Below, piece by piece: positions 24,936 through 33,945 of a DNA stretch of 64,000 nucleotides. The position numbers and the translations under genes were made by a program. This DNA is from Caulobacter sp. 602-1 (lineage in GTDB: Bacteria > Pseudomonadota > Alphaproteobacteria > Caulobacterales > Caulobacteraceae). The notes beneath the pieces were generated by a model that saw nothing but the letters and a program-made list of their open reading frames with translations, did no database searches and was not told the DNA's origin. The first letter of the stretch is position 1. Each line of letters opens with the position of its first letter. The stretch spans positions 1-64,000 of the forward strand of contig NZ_RRYI01000010.1 in the NCBI RefSeq assembly GCF_003931565.1, given 5' to 3'.

Positions 24936-27824
24936 CTAGAACCGGAAGCGCATCCCGGCGCGGTAGGAGCGGCCCAGGAGATCGTAGGGCGCGCTCGTCC
25001 CGAAGGAGGTGCCGCTGCTGGGGATCGGCTCCGGATCGCGGTCGAACAGGTTTTCCACCGCCGCGAACAGCGTGATCTTCCGGCCGGCGACCGTGATGTC
25101 GTAGTTCTCGGCAAGCTCGAAGTACCAGACCGCGTCCACGTGGTTATAGGCCTCCGGAATGCCGGTGCGGCTGGTTTCGGGCTGGTTGGTGATCCTGCCC
25201 TTGCCAAGATAGCGGGTGGTCAGGGTCGTGCGGCTCGGACCGGCGACATAGGTCGTCGTCAGGAGGCCGCGCCACTTGAGGCTCCCGACGGTGCCCAGGG
25301 TCGGGGGCGCGACGTCGCCCGGCAGGACGGTCTCGTCCTTCAGCCGCTGCGAGACCAACAGGCGGAAGCCGATCGCGCCGGGCAGCGTCTTGCTGAACCG
25401 GTCGAGCGTGGTGCGGTAGCCCACTTCATAGTCCACGCCCTCGACAGCGACGGTCTGGGCGTTGATGCCGCTGGTGTAGATGGTGGCGTTGACCAGGTTG
25501 GTCGCGCCCGGCGCCTTGACGATCGAGTCGCAGGCCGCCGGGTTCTGCGGCCGGTTGAAGCCGTAGCACATGTCGATGATCTGCTGGGCGCCGACGGCCG
25601 TGATGGCGTCGGCGATATCGATCTTGTACCAGTCCACCGACAGGCTGAGGCCAGGCGCCCAATGGGGCTGGTAGACGCCGCCGCCGGTCCAGGTGTCGGC
25701 GATTTCCGGCTTCAGGTTCGGATTGCCGCCGCTCAAGGTGATGTTGGGGACCTGAGGGCTCCCGGCCTGAGTCCGGTCCAGATAGGCGTTCACGAACTGG
25801 CTGCTGGGAGCGAACAGATCGTTCAGGTTGGGCGCGCGGATGTCGCGCGAGCGGGTGCCGCGCAGGCGCAGATCGCTATTGATGTCCCAGGTCAGACCCG
25901 CCTTCCAGGTGGTGACCTTTCCGCTGGTCGAGTAGTCGGTCCGACGGATCGCGCCGTTGAACTCAAGGCTCTTGGCCACGACGGCGTCCTTGAGCAGCGG
26001 GACGAGGATTTCGCCGAAGGCTTCCTTGACGTTGTAGCCGTTGGCGCCGCCCTTGTAGTTGCCGACGTTCCAGAGCGACTGCAGGGAGTAAGAGTCGGCC
26101 GTCGAGGAGAAGGTCTCCTTGCGGTACTCGAAGCCCGTGGCGATCGAGACCGGCCCGGCCCAGGTCGAGAAGGGGCTGTACTGGCCGTCGATCGACCAGA
26201 CGTCCTGGTTGAAGTCGAGATCCTGGCGGGTGCGCAGGCCCTCGGCGGCGCCCGTGACCCAGGCGATCGACGCGGCGCCCAGGGATCCCTCGCCGAACAG
26301 GTTCATCGGCACGCAGCCGTTGGTGGGATTGGTCAGAGTCGAGCGGCAGATCGGAGCCCCCGCCGCGACGCCGGACACGCCGCCCGTCGCGGGATTGGCG
26401 ATGACGTCGATCGCCTGGTTGAACCGTCCAAGGATGATGTTGTTGTCGCGGGTGTACCAGACCTTGCTGTGACCGTGCTGATAGTAGGCCCGCCAGCGGC
26501 CGCTCTCGAGGAAGCGGCCCTCCAGCGCCGCCAGAACCCGATCCTGCCGACGATTGTAGCCGGCTTCGCCGATGTGGGAGCCCGGCGTGTTGATCATGTC
26601 GTAGAAGAGCCGGTTCATCTGGAACGAGGTGACGCCCGCCTGATCCATGGCCTGTTGCGTCACCACCGGCAGGAACGGGTTGCTTCTGTTGATCGTGATC
26701 GCGGTGGAGCCCTGGCGGTTGTAGACCGCCGACCAGTTGACGGTGTCGTTGCCGGCGTAGCTGGCCTCGAAGATGGCGGTGATCTTGTCGGTCAGCTCGT
26801 AGCTGCCGCGACCATAGATGCTCCAGTGCTCGTCGTCGGGCAGCAGGGCTCCGCGGATCGGCATGGACTCAACCGTGCCCCCGGCCTGCACCTGGCCCTG
26901 CTGGATGGGGCCGAAAGCGAAGGAACCGACGGTGCCGCCGGGACCAAAGGCCATACCCATCAGCGGCCCTGACGCGATCACGCCGCCCGGCGTGCTGTTG
27001 TAGCCCGCGTCCGTTCGGACGATCTGTCCAGGCTGGCCGTTCGTCGCCGTCCAGTTGGGATTGTTCATCAATCGAAGCCCCGGCTGGAACCAGTCGCGGG
27101 GGTCGTCGTAGAAATCGATCCGATCGCCTTTATAGTAGTTTCCGCTTAGCAGCAGATGGCCGCGGCCGCCCGCGAACTTGCGGCCATAGGCCAGGTCGCC
27201 CGAGGCGATCCGGCCGTCGCTGCGATCGGTCTGGCTGAAATTGACGCCGCCCTTGAGGCCGGTGAAGCCGGTGTCGAGGATGAAGTTGACGACGCCGGCG
27301 ACGGCGTCGGAGCCGTAGGCCGCCGAGGCTCCCCCCGTCACGACATCAACGCGCTGCACCAGGTTCTGCGGCAGCAGATTGACGTCCACGGCCGGAGACA
27401 TGCCCGAGCCCACCACGCGGCGGCCGTCCAGCAGCACCAGCGTCCGAGTGACGCCCAAGTCTCGGGCGCTCAATTGGTTCGCGCCGCCGGTGGCGTTGGC
27501 GAACAGCGTCGTCGTGCGTGGCGTATTGCCCGTGCCCATCGAGGGCAGTTGGGTGATGTAGTCGGCGATGTTGGTCGGGTTGCGCTCCTGGATGTCGGCC
27601 GCCGACAGAACGGTTGTCGGCGTTGGAGCCTCGTTGCCGTTGCGCACGATGCGCGAGCCGGTAACGACCACCTCTTCGACCTGACTCTCTTCCGGCGACG
27701 GGCTCGCGGCCTGCCCGGCCGCGGCGGCCGGGTTGGCGGCGAGACTTAAGGCCGATCCCGCCGCGAGGGCCACGCCGGCGAAAAGGCGCCACCGGAAACT
27801 CTTCAGCACACCGACTTGAGACAT
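24936..27824 (-). CDS. TonB-dependent outer-membrane receptor
   Basis: A 962-residue receptor. Signal peptide (WRLFAGVALAAGSALSLAA), then VEEVVVTGSRIVRNGNEAPT. The plug has LGVTRTLVLLDGRRVVGSG and ASAAYGSDAVAGVVNF. The barrel ends YRAGMRFRF. This belongs to the large Caulobacterales/sphingomonad receptor group usually paired with peptidases or amidases. GGGAGC upstream of ATG 27824 supports the start. The neighbouring exported M28 peptidase suggests peptides as the substrate; the ligand is not readable. Confidence 0.92.
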   Translation of the reverse strand: MSQVGVLKSFRWRLFAGVALAAGSALSLAANPAAAAGQAASPSPEESQVEEVVVTGSRIVRNGNEAPTPTTVLSAADIQERNPTNIADYITQLPSMGTGNTPRTTTLFANATGGANQLSARDLGVTRTLVLLDGRRVVGSGMSPAVDVNLLPQNLVQRVDVVTGGASAAYGSDAVAGVVNFILDTGFTGLKGGVNFSQTDRSDGRIASGDLAYGRKFAGGRGHLLLSGNYYKGDRIDFYDDPRDWFQPGLRLMNNPNWTATNGQPGQIVRTDAGYNSTPGGVIASGPLMGMAFGPGGTVGSFAFGPIQQGQVQAGGTVESMPIRGALLPDDEHWSIYGRGSYELTDKITAIFEASYAGNDTVNWSAVYNRQGSTAITINRSNPFLPVVTQQAMDQAGVTSFQMNRLFYDMINTPGSHIGEAGYNRRQDRVLAALEGRFLESGRWRAYYQHGHSKVWYTRDNNIILGRFNQAIDVIANPATGGVSGVAAGAPICRSTLTNPTNGCVPMNLFGEGSLGAASIAWVTGAAEGLRTRQDLDFNQDVWSIDGQYSPFSTWAGPVSIATGFEYRKETFSSTADSYSLQSLWNVGNYKGGANGYNVKEAFGEILVPLLKDAVVAKSLEFNGAIRRTDYSTSGKVTTWKAGLTWDINSDLRLRGTRSRDIRAPNLNDLFAPSSQFVNAYLDRTQAGSPQVPNITLSGGNPNLKPEIADTWTGGGVYQPHWAPGLSLSVDWYKIDIADAITAVGAQQIIDMCYGFNRPQNPAACDSIVKAPGATNLVNATIYTSGINAQTVAVEGVDYEVGYRTTLDRFSKTLPGAIGFRLLVSQRLKDETVLPGDVAPPTLGTVGSLKWRGLLTTTYVAGPSRTTLTTRYLGKGRITNQPETSRTGIPEAYNHVDAVWYFELAENYDITVAGRKITLFAAVENLFDRDPEPIPSSGTSFGTSAPYDLLGRSYRAGMRFRF

Positions 27825-28211
27825 GAACCCGCCGCTCCCGTATAAGATCTACAATCTCCACGCTGGTACGCCACAAATTCGCCATCAATGGCTCGGGAAG
27901 CGAGTCGCCCATTGACGGTGTTCACCGCCTACAGAGTGAACATTTCGGACGGATAATGCCGATCGCGTGCGCGCGGCGCGCCTGGCCAAGGCCAGGACTG
28001 GACCTTGAGGACTCGCGGAAATCAGACGCGGACCGGCGGAGGTGGCCGGCGCCTTGCCTGCGCCGCTCCCAGGTCGAGATCGAGCGATCGCCGAGACCGC
28101 CGAGACCAAGCTTACGCGATCGGTAGCCCTGGCGTCGCCCACCAGCGGCAGGACACGCCATCCAGCGAACCCAGCTTCGACACCCGGGAAAGCTCCGATC
28201 GCATCGGCCGG
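27825..28211. other. Intergenic promoter region of the TonB receptor
   Basis: About 390 bases between the receptor start and the end of the second CheW gene. It should hold the receptor promoter (AT-rich around 27835-27875). Open frames here have no family resemblance or good ribosome-binding sites, and I see no gene in it. Confidence 0.4.
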
Positions 28212-28667
28212 CTAAGCCGCCGCGGCCGCCTCGCCAGGGATCAGAGCCGTGACCACAAGGCGGCTCAACATGCGGCCCTCCAGCGGGATGATCGCGTCGA
28301 CAAAGGCCTCGGCGTTCAACGCCATCACCGGCGGCGCCTGCAGCACATCGGCGTCGACCATGAACGTTTCCTGCACCGCGTCCACCAGCAGCCCCACCAG
28401 TCGGCTCGCCGACTGGACGACGACGATGACGTTGCGAGACGACGGCTCGGTGCGCCCGAGACCCAAACGGCTCCGCAAGTCAAAGACGGGCATGACCGCC
28501 CCGCGCAGATTGATGACGCCGAGAATATAGTCTGGGGTGTTGGGCATAGGCGTCGCGGGCGTCCAGCCTCGGATCTCCCGCACGACGGAGATGTCGATAC
28601 AGAACGCCTGACCGCTGATCTCGAAGGAGATCAGCTCCAGCCGGCCGTTGGCCAACACGTCCTGCAT
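28212..28667 (-). CDS. cheW: CheW chemotaxis coupling protein (2)
   Basis: A 151-residue CheW: LISFEISGQAFCIDISVVRE, LGVINLRGAVMPVFDLRSRL, LVDAVQETFMVDAD. ATG 28667 overlaps the chemoreceptor stop (ATGA), so the two are coupled. It is a clear paralogue of the CheW at 14088, sharing nearly all motif positions. Each copy is placed behind its own soluble PAS receptor, which points to duplication of a receptor-CheW cassette. Confidence 0.93.
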   Translation of the reverse strand: MQDVLANGRLELISFEISGQAFCIDISVVREIRGWTPATPMPNTPDYILGVINLRGAVMPVFDLRSRLGLGRTEPSSRNVIVVVQSASRLVGLLVDAVQETFMVDADVLQAPPVMALNAEAFVDAIIPLEGRMLSRLVVTALIPGEAAAAA

Positions 28668-30451
28668 CAAAACTCCTCCCAGCTGTCGACCTTCAAGGCC
28701 GTGGCGCCGATCGCGCCGGGCCGGCTTTGAGCGAAAGCCTTGGGCCTCTGCTGGGCGGCGTGGACGGGCGCCGCCCGCTCCGGCGACGCTATCGCGGCAT
28801 GGGCGCCGCCATACTGGAACTTGCCGATCAGGTCCCCAAGCACCAGCGTCTCTTCGCGCAGGGAGTGGGCCGCCGCGGTGGCCTCTTCGACCATGGCCGC
28901 GTTCTGCTGGGTGACCTGATCCATCTGATTGACCGCGGCGTTGACCTCGTTGAGGCCGACGGCCTGCTCTTGGGACGAGGTGGCGATCTCCGAGATCAAG
29001 GCGTCGATCTGGGCGACCTTTTCGACGATCTGCGACAGGGCCTGGCCGGTGTCGCCGACCAGTTTCACGCCGCGCCCCACCTGCGAGGTGCTGCTCGCGA
29101 TCAAGGTCTTGATCTGCTTGGCCGCATCGGCGCTGCGTTGGGCCAGCGCCCGCACCTCCTGGGCGACGACCGCGAACCCTCGACCGGCCTCCCCGGCGCG
29201 CGCCGCCTCGACCCCGGCATTGAGCGCCAGAAGATTGGTCTGGAAGGCGATCTCGTCGATCACCCCGATGATCTGCGTGATCTGGCTCGAGCTCTGTTCG
29301 ATCTCGCCCATGGCCTGGACGGCCTCGCGCATGACCGCGCCGGACTTCTCGGCGTCGCCGCGCGTGCTCGACGCGGCCGTAGAAGCCTGCTTGGCGTTCT
29401 CCGCTGCGCGCTTGACCGTGGCGGTGATCTCGTCGAGCGCGGCTGCTGTTTCCTCAAGGCTGGCGGCCTGCTGCTCGGTGCGCCTGGAAAGGTCGTCGGA
29501 CGAGCTGCGAATTTCCTCGGTGCCGGCCTTGATGGTCTCGGCGGTGCGGCCGACCTGCTGCATGGTCCCCTGAAGGGTCTGCAGCGCCCGATTGAAGTCC
29601 AGGCGCAGTTGATCCAGCTCGGGAATGAATGTCTTGTCGATCCTCTGCTGCAGGTCGCCGTGCGCCAGCGCCGTCAGGGCCTCGCCGATCTCGTTCACCG
29701 CCTCGACGCGCTTGGTGACGTCGGTGGCGAACTTGACGATCTTCACCACATTGCCCTTGTCGTCGAGGATCGGGTTGTAAGACCCTTGAATGGTGACGCT
29801 TGCGCCACCCTTGCCGACCCGCTTGAACTCCGCGGCGTTGTACTCGCCGCGCTTCAAGCTGTTCCAGAAGTTCACGTAGTCGGGGCTGTCGCGATAGGCC
29901 GGCTCCACGAACATGCTGTGCTTGCGCCCGATAACCTCGGCGGCGGTATAGCCCATGGTCTTGAGGAAGTTTTCGTTCGCGTCGATGATCGTGCCATCGA
30001 GTTCGAACGCGATCATCGCCTGAGAGCGGCTGATCGCGGCGATCTGGGCGGTGTAGTCGACGTTCAGCAAACGCTCCTTGGCGTCAGCCCATTCGACCAC
30101 GTACCCCGAGATCTTGTCGCCCGCGCGCAACGGGGTGACCAGAAGATCGAACGCCAGCTTGCCGACACGAATGGTCGCCGCGTGCGGCTTGGTCAGCTTG
30201 GCCAGCATCCCCCGCTGATGCGAGGGGTTCTTGTGGAATATATCAATGTTGGCGCCGACCAGCTTGGCGACGCTGAAGTTTGGCAGCTCCTTACGGATAT
30301 CGGCCTCGTTTTCGGACAAAAGCCCGGTCAGCGCCGTGTTCAGATAGGTGATGTTGAGCTTGGCGTCCGCGACCATGACATTGGCGCGCAGAGCTTCCAG
30401 GATCTGAGCCCCTTCGAGAGCCTTTCCCGTCCGGGCGAGCGATTTCAGCAT
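28667..30451 (-). CDS. Soluble double-PAS methyl-accepting chemotaxis protein
   Basis: A 594-residue chemoreceptor without membrane segments. The first PAS is about residues 15-120 (ILEALRANVMVADAKLNITY ... YVVEWADA). The second PAS is about 135-245 (FELDGTIIDANENFLKTMGY ... IVKFATDVT). Next come a HAMP-like segment (LAHGDLQQRID) and a signalling hairpin EIAFQTNLLALNAGVEAARA. It ends DSWEEF, a CheR/CheB-tether-like pentapeptide. ATG 30451 was chosen because residues before it lack receptor character. The signalling half is nearly the same as the receptor at 12555-14063, while the sensory half has an extra PAS. Confidence 0.92.
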   Translation of the reverse strand: MLKSLARTGKALEGAQILEALRANVMVADAKLNITYLNTALTGLLSENEADIRKELPNFSVAKLVGANIDIFHKNPSHQRGMLAKLTKPHAATIRVGKLAFDLLVTPLRAGDKISGYVVEWADAKERLLNVDYTAQIAAISRSQAMIAFELDGTIIDANENFLKTMGYTAAEVIGRKHSMFVEPAYRDSPDYVNFWNSLKRGEYNAAEFKRVGKGGASVTIQGSYNPILDDKGNVVKIVKFATDVTKRVEAVNEIGEALTALAHGDLQQRIDKTFIPELDQLRLDFNRALQTLQGTMQQVGRTAETIKAGTEEIRSSSDDLSRRTEQQAASLEETAAALDEITATVKRAAENAKQASTAASSTRGDAEKSGAVMREAVQAMGEIEQSSSQITQIIGVIDEIAFQTNLLALNAGVEAARAGEAGRGFAVVAQEVRALAQRSADAAKQIKTLIASSTSQVGRGVKLVGDTGQALSQIVEKVAQIDALISEIATSSQEQAVGLNEVNAAVNQMDQVTQQNAAMVEEATAAAHSLREETLVLGDLIGKFQYGGAHAAIASPERAAPVHAAQQRPKAFAQSRPGAIGATALKVDSWEEF

Positions 30452-30860
30452 TGTTCGAGGCCTTCTTGAGATCCCGGAGCGTAGAGGCGACGCTCCTGCA
30501 ATTAAGGCCAAGCTCACGCGCCCACGTTAATTATAGATTGCGGCGTTCTCCCAGGAGCTCGAAGCGGACAATATGACGCAGCATCAAGGCAAACACTGTT
30601 AGCGCACTTCGCAGCGCGGCGGCGCTGAAGTAATCACAAGTGGAGCGATTCATGGGGCGAGCGCGCCAGTTGTAAACATCGCCCACCCAAACCTCAGCGC
30701 CGGCCGAACCCCTGCGCGAAAAGTCGCTCGGATCCTGGATCTTTAGGCCCAAGCAGATTGTGACGGCCTCAAACAGCTACGCCGACCACGCGGAGGCCCG
30801 CGTCCGCATCGTTCGGGTCTGCGCGGCGCTTACCCAGACCGGTATCAGCCCTTCCGGACC
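30452..30860. other. Intergenic region upstream of the chemoreceptor
   Basis: About 410 bases, more AT-rich near 30525-30600 (TTAATTATAGATTG), which is the likely promoter region of the double-PAS chemoreceptor. A 73-codon minus frame (30531-30752) lies here but shows no recognisable motif, and I do not call it a gene. Confidence 0.4.
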
Positions 30861-31292
30861 CTATCGGTCGAACTTGGTCGACAGCACTATCGACGAGGTC
30901 GTGCGCTCGACGCCCGGCAGATGGCCGATGCTGTCGATGATCTCGTCCATTCGCGCCACCGAGGTCGTGGCCGCCACCGCGATCATGTCGAAGTCGCCGC
31001 TCACGGAATGAAGAACCCGCACTTCGCGAATGGCTCTCAGCGCCGCTTCCACGGCTCGGCTTTCCTTGGGCGCGATCTTGATCATCACATGCGCGCGCAC
31101 GGCGCCATGCTCGTGGTCCGGCGACAGGCGGACGGCGTACCCCATGATGATCCCGTCTCTTTCGAGACGCTCGATGCGGCTCTGAACCGTCGTGCGCGAT
31201 CGGCCGACCCGCCGGGCTAGGTCGGCGGTCGAGGCGCGGCCATTTTCCCGCAGGGCGGCGAGCAATTTCTGGTCAACGGCGTCGATCGTCAT
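30861..31292 (-). CDS. Lrp/AsnC-family regulator of the lysine operon
   Basis: A 143-residue Lrp/AsnC protein. The N-terminal helix-turn-helix is at about 5-55 (DAVDQKLLAALRENGRASTA, VGRSRTTVQSRIERLERDGI). The C-terminal RAM effector domain has VRVLHSVSGDFDMI and ERTTSSIVLSTKFDR. ATG 31292 starts at the conserved TIDAVDQKLL. It is divergent from the lysine catabolic operon across 120 bases that hold two TTTCGACG repeats, which is the standard arrangement for a local amino-acid-responsive regulator. Lysine or 2-aminoadipate is the likely ligand. Confidence 0.88.
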   Translation of the reverse strand: MTIDAVDQKLLAALRENGRASTADLARRVGRSRTTVQSRIERLERDGIIMGYAVRLSPDHEHGAVRAHVMIKIAPKESRAVEAALRAIREVRVLHSVSGDFDMIAVAATTSVARMDEIIDSIGHLPGVERTTSSIVLSTKFDR

Positions 31293-31312
31293 TCTGCCGA
31301 AATTCCCCTTCG

Positions 31313-31359
31313 TTTCGACGGGACATTCCCTGCATTTCGACGATAGCGCCACTATAAAT
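31313..31359 (+). promoter_or_regulatory. Promoter and Lrp-type repeat site of the lysine operon
   Basis: TTTCGACG occurs at 31313-31320 and 31335-31342, 22 bases apart and so on the same helical face. TATAAA at 31353-31358 is a good -10 candidate. A transcript from here would begin about 48 bases before ATG 31413. The repeat spacing suits a multimeric Lrp-type protein. Confidence 0.5.
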
Positions 31360-31412
31360 CGTTTATGCGACCGGCATCATGGATCCGCGCTCTTCATCGG
31401 AGAATGGAAGAC

Positions 31413-32513
31413 ATGAAAGAGGTTGTGGTCGTCGGCGGCGGCAAGATCGGGTCCATGATCGCCGAGATGCTGGCGGGGTGCGGCGACTACGCCGTGACCG
31501 TGGCGGACGCCTCGGCCCAGGCGCTGGAGCGGCTGGAGACCAGCGCCCCGGTGAAAAAGGTTGCTGTCGATATCACCGACGAGGTCGCCCTGAATGCGCT
31601 GCTGGCCGGCAAGTTCGCGGTCTTGAGCGCTGCGCCCTTCCATCTGACCGTCGCCATCGCCCGAGCCGCGAAGGCGGCCGGCGCCCACTATCTGGATCTC
31701 ACCGAAGACGTCGCCAGCACCCGTGCGGTCAAGGCCCTGGCCAAGGACGCGAAGAGCGCGTTCATTCCTCAGTGCGGCCTGGCGCCAGGCTTCATCACCA
31801 TCGCGGCCTTCGATTTGGCGCGACGGTTCGACGAACTTTACGACGTGCGGATGGGTGTCGGCGCCCTGCCGCAATTTCCGTCCAACGCGCTGAACTACAA
31901 CCTGACCTGGTCGACCGACGGCCTGATCAACGAGTATTGCGAGCCGTGCGAAGCGATCGTCGGCGGCGTGCGTCGCGAGACCCAGCCGCTGGAGGATCGC
32001 GAGGAGTTCGCCTTGGACGGCGTCCTCTACGAAGCCTTCAACACCTCCGGGGGTCTTGGCACGCTGTGCGAGACGCTTGAAGGCAAGGTGCGAAACCTGT
32101 CGTACCGCACGATCCGCTATCCGGGCCACGCGGCCTTCATGAAGGCGCTGCTGAACGATCTGCGCCTGCGCGATCGGCGCGAGGTGCTCAAGGACATCCT
32201 GGAAAACGCCTTGCCCGCCACGCTGCAGGACGTGGTGATCGTGTTCGCCAGCGTCAGCGGTCTGCGCGGCGGTCGCCTGATGCAGGAGACCTACGCCCAG
32301 AAGATCTACGGCGCCCCGATCGGCGGCCGGCCCCGGAGCGCGATCCAGATCACGACCGCAGCCGGCATCTGCGCCGTGCTGGACCTTCTGGCCGAAGGCA
32401 AGCTGCCGTCGACCGGCTTCGTGCGGCAAGAGGATGTCGCCCTGGCCGATTTCCTGGCCAACCGGTTCGGCCGGCGCTACGCCCCGCCGCAGGTCGAACA
32501 TATCGCGGCCTGA
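31413..32513 (+). CDS. Lysine 6-dehydrogenase / saccharopine dehydrogenase-like
   Basis: A 366-residue NAD(P)-dependent enzyme. The Rossmann start is EVVVVGGGKIGSMIAEMLAG. It continues with AVLSAAPFHLTVAIARAAKA, HYLDLTEDVASTRAVKALAK, PQCGLAPGFITIAA and LPQFPSNALNYNLTWSTDGL, the pattern of the lysine 6-dehydrogenase group within the saccharopine dehydrogenase family. ATG 31413 has GGAAG upstream (ATG 31404 and 31365 are in frame). It should convert L-lysine to 2-aminoadipate 6-semialdehyde (piperideine-6-carboxylate). The next three genes complete the route to 2-oxoglutarate. A true saccharopine dehydrogenase is possible, but no lysine-ketoglutarate reductase partner is visible. Confidence 0.8.
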   Translation: MKEVVVVGGGKIGSMIAEMLAGCGDYAVTVADASAQALERLETSAPVKKVAVDITDEVALNALLAGKFAVLSAAPFHLTVAIARAAKAAGAHYLDLTEDVASTRAVKALAKDAKSAFIPQCGLAPGFITIAAFDLARRFDELYDVRMGVGALPQFPSNALNYNLTWSTDGLINEYCEPCEAIVGGVRRETQPLEDREEFALDGVLYEAFNTSGGLGTLCETLEGKVRNLSYRTIRYPGHAAFMKALLNDLRLRDRREVLKDILENALPATLQDVVIVFASVSGLRGGRLMQETYAQKIYGAPIGGRPRSAIQITTAAGICAVLDLLAEGKLPSTGFVRQEDVALADFLANRFGRRYAPPQVEHIAA

Positions 32514-32514
32514 C

Positions 32515-33945
32515 ATGTCAGATCTCGCCACCCATCTGGCCGCCTTGGAGACTCTGGTCGGCCCCACCGGCGTGGTGACCGATCCGGCCGATCGCGCCCG
32601 CTACGAGACGCCCGCGCGCTACGCCGCCGGCGTGGCGGCGGCGGTGTTGCGTCCCGCCAGCACCAAGGAGGTCTCGGCCGTGGTCGGCTACTGTGCGCGG
32701 CATGGCCTGCCTTTCGTGCCGCAGGGGGCGAACACGGGCCTGGCCGAGGGCTCGACCCCGGACTCCAGCGGCGCGCATCTGGTCTTGTCCCTGGACCGCC
32801 TGAACACGCCGCTGGAGATCGACGTCGCCGATCGGACCGCCGAGGTCGGCGCTGGCGTGCGCCTCTCGGCCCTGAACGCCGCGCTCGAGCCTCATGGCCT
32901 GTTCCTGCCGATCGACCTTGGCGCCGATCCTACCGTGGGCGGCATGGCGGCCACCAACGCGGGCGGCGCGCGCTTCCTGCGCTATGGCGACATGCGCCGC
33001 CACGTCCTTGGGCTGGAGGTCGTGCTTCCCGATCCCGCCGGCACGGTGCTGACGCTTTCATACGGCCTCCGCAAGGACAACGCAGCGATCGCGCTCCGCC
33101 AACTCTTCGTCGGCGGCTGCGGGGCGTTTGGCGTGATCACCAAGGCCACGATCGAGGTCCACCATCGCCCGCGGCAGACGGCCGCCGCCCTGCTCATCCC
33201 GCGCGACATGGAGGCCGTTCTCTCTCTGCTCTCAGCCTTCGAGGCTGAGGCCGGCCCCCTGCTGACCGCATTCGAGGGCATGTCCAAGGCCGCGATGGAA
33301 CGCGCCATCGCTCATGTTCCTTCGCTGTCCAACCCCTTCTCCGGCGGAACGCCGGACTACGCCGTCCTGGTCGAGCTGACCCGCTCTTGGGCGCCGCGCG
33401 GGGGCGAGGAATCCCTCGACGAAACCCTTCAGCTGATCGCCGGCCGCCTGCTGGAACAGGACGACGGTCCGTTGACGGACGCCCTGTTCGGCTCGGCGGC
33501 GAAAATGTGGGCCTTGCGCCACTCTCTATCCGAAGGACTGCGCGCCAGCGGTTCGGTCGTTGGCTTCGATCTCAGCTTCCGGCGGCGGGACCTCGCCCGT
33601 TTCCGGGCCGAGGCCACGACGATGCTCGACGCGAACTTCCCCGACTACGTCCTTTGCGACTTCGGCCACGTTGCGGATGGGGGGATCCATTTCAACCTCG
33701 TCGGTCCGACCACGCCCGAACGCCGAGCGGCCTTGCGCGAGGCGGTTCTGACGCTCGCCATCGACGGCTTCGGCGCCAGCTTCAGCGGCGAACACGGCCT
33801 GGGACGCGCCTTTCAGGACGCCTACGACCGCTTCACGCCCCGCGCCATCCAGGACTATTCCGCCGCCGTGGCCGCCGTCTTCGGACAAGGGTCGGCCAGC
33901 GTCCGGCTCGCCCCCACCACGTCTTCGCCTTCAGGATCCCTATGA
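32515..33945 (+). CDS. FAD-linked D-2-hydroxyglutarate dehydrogenase-like oxidoreductase
   Basis: A 476-residue FAD-binding oxidase. The N-terminal FAD domain has FVPQGANTGLAEGSTPDSSG and DLGADPTVGGMAATNAGGAR. The C-terminal FAD-oxidase domain ends with FSGEHGLGRAFQDAYDRF. The family covers D-lactate, D-2-hydroxyglutarate and glycolate dehydrogenases. Here HglS in the same operon makes D-2-hydroxyglutarate, so oxidation of that acid to 2-oxoglutarate is the most likely job. It starts 1 base after the previous stop and overlaps the next gene by 4. Confidence 0.83.
   Translation: MSDLATHLAALETLVGPTGVVTDPADRARYETPARYAAGVAAAVLRPASTKEVSAVVGYCARHGLPFVPQGANTGLAEGSTPDSSGAHLVLSLDRLNTPLEIDVADRTAEVGAGVRLSALNAALEPHGLFLPIDLGADPTVGGMAATNAGGARFLRYGDMRRHVLGLEVVLPDPAGTVLTLSYGLRKDNAAIALRQLFVGGCGAFGVITKATIEVHHRPRQTAAALLIPRDMEAVLSLLSAFEAEAGPLLTAFEGMSKAAMERAIAHVPSLSNPFSGGTPDYAVLVELTRSWAPRGGEESLDETLQLIAGRLLEQDDGPLTDALFGSAAKMWALRHSLSEGLRASGSVVGFDLSFRRRDLARFRAEATTMLDANFPDYVLCDFGHVADGGIHFNLVGPTTPERRAALREAVLTLAIDGFGASFSGEHGLGRAFQDAYDRFTPRAIQDYSAAVAAVFGQGSASVRLAPTTSSPSGSL

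Noticed and set aside
30531..30752. 73-codon minus frame between the double-PAS receptor and the Lrp gene
   Set aside because: No convincing ribosome site or motif; lies in the AT-rich promoter region of the receptor.
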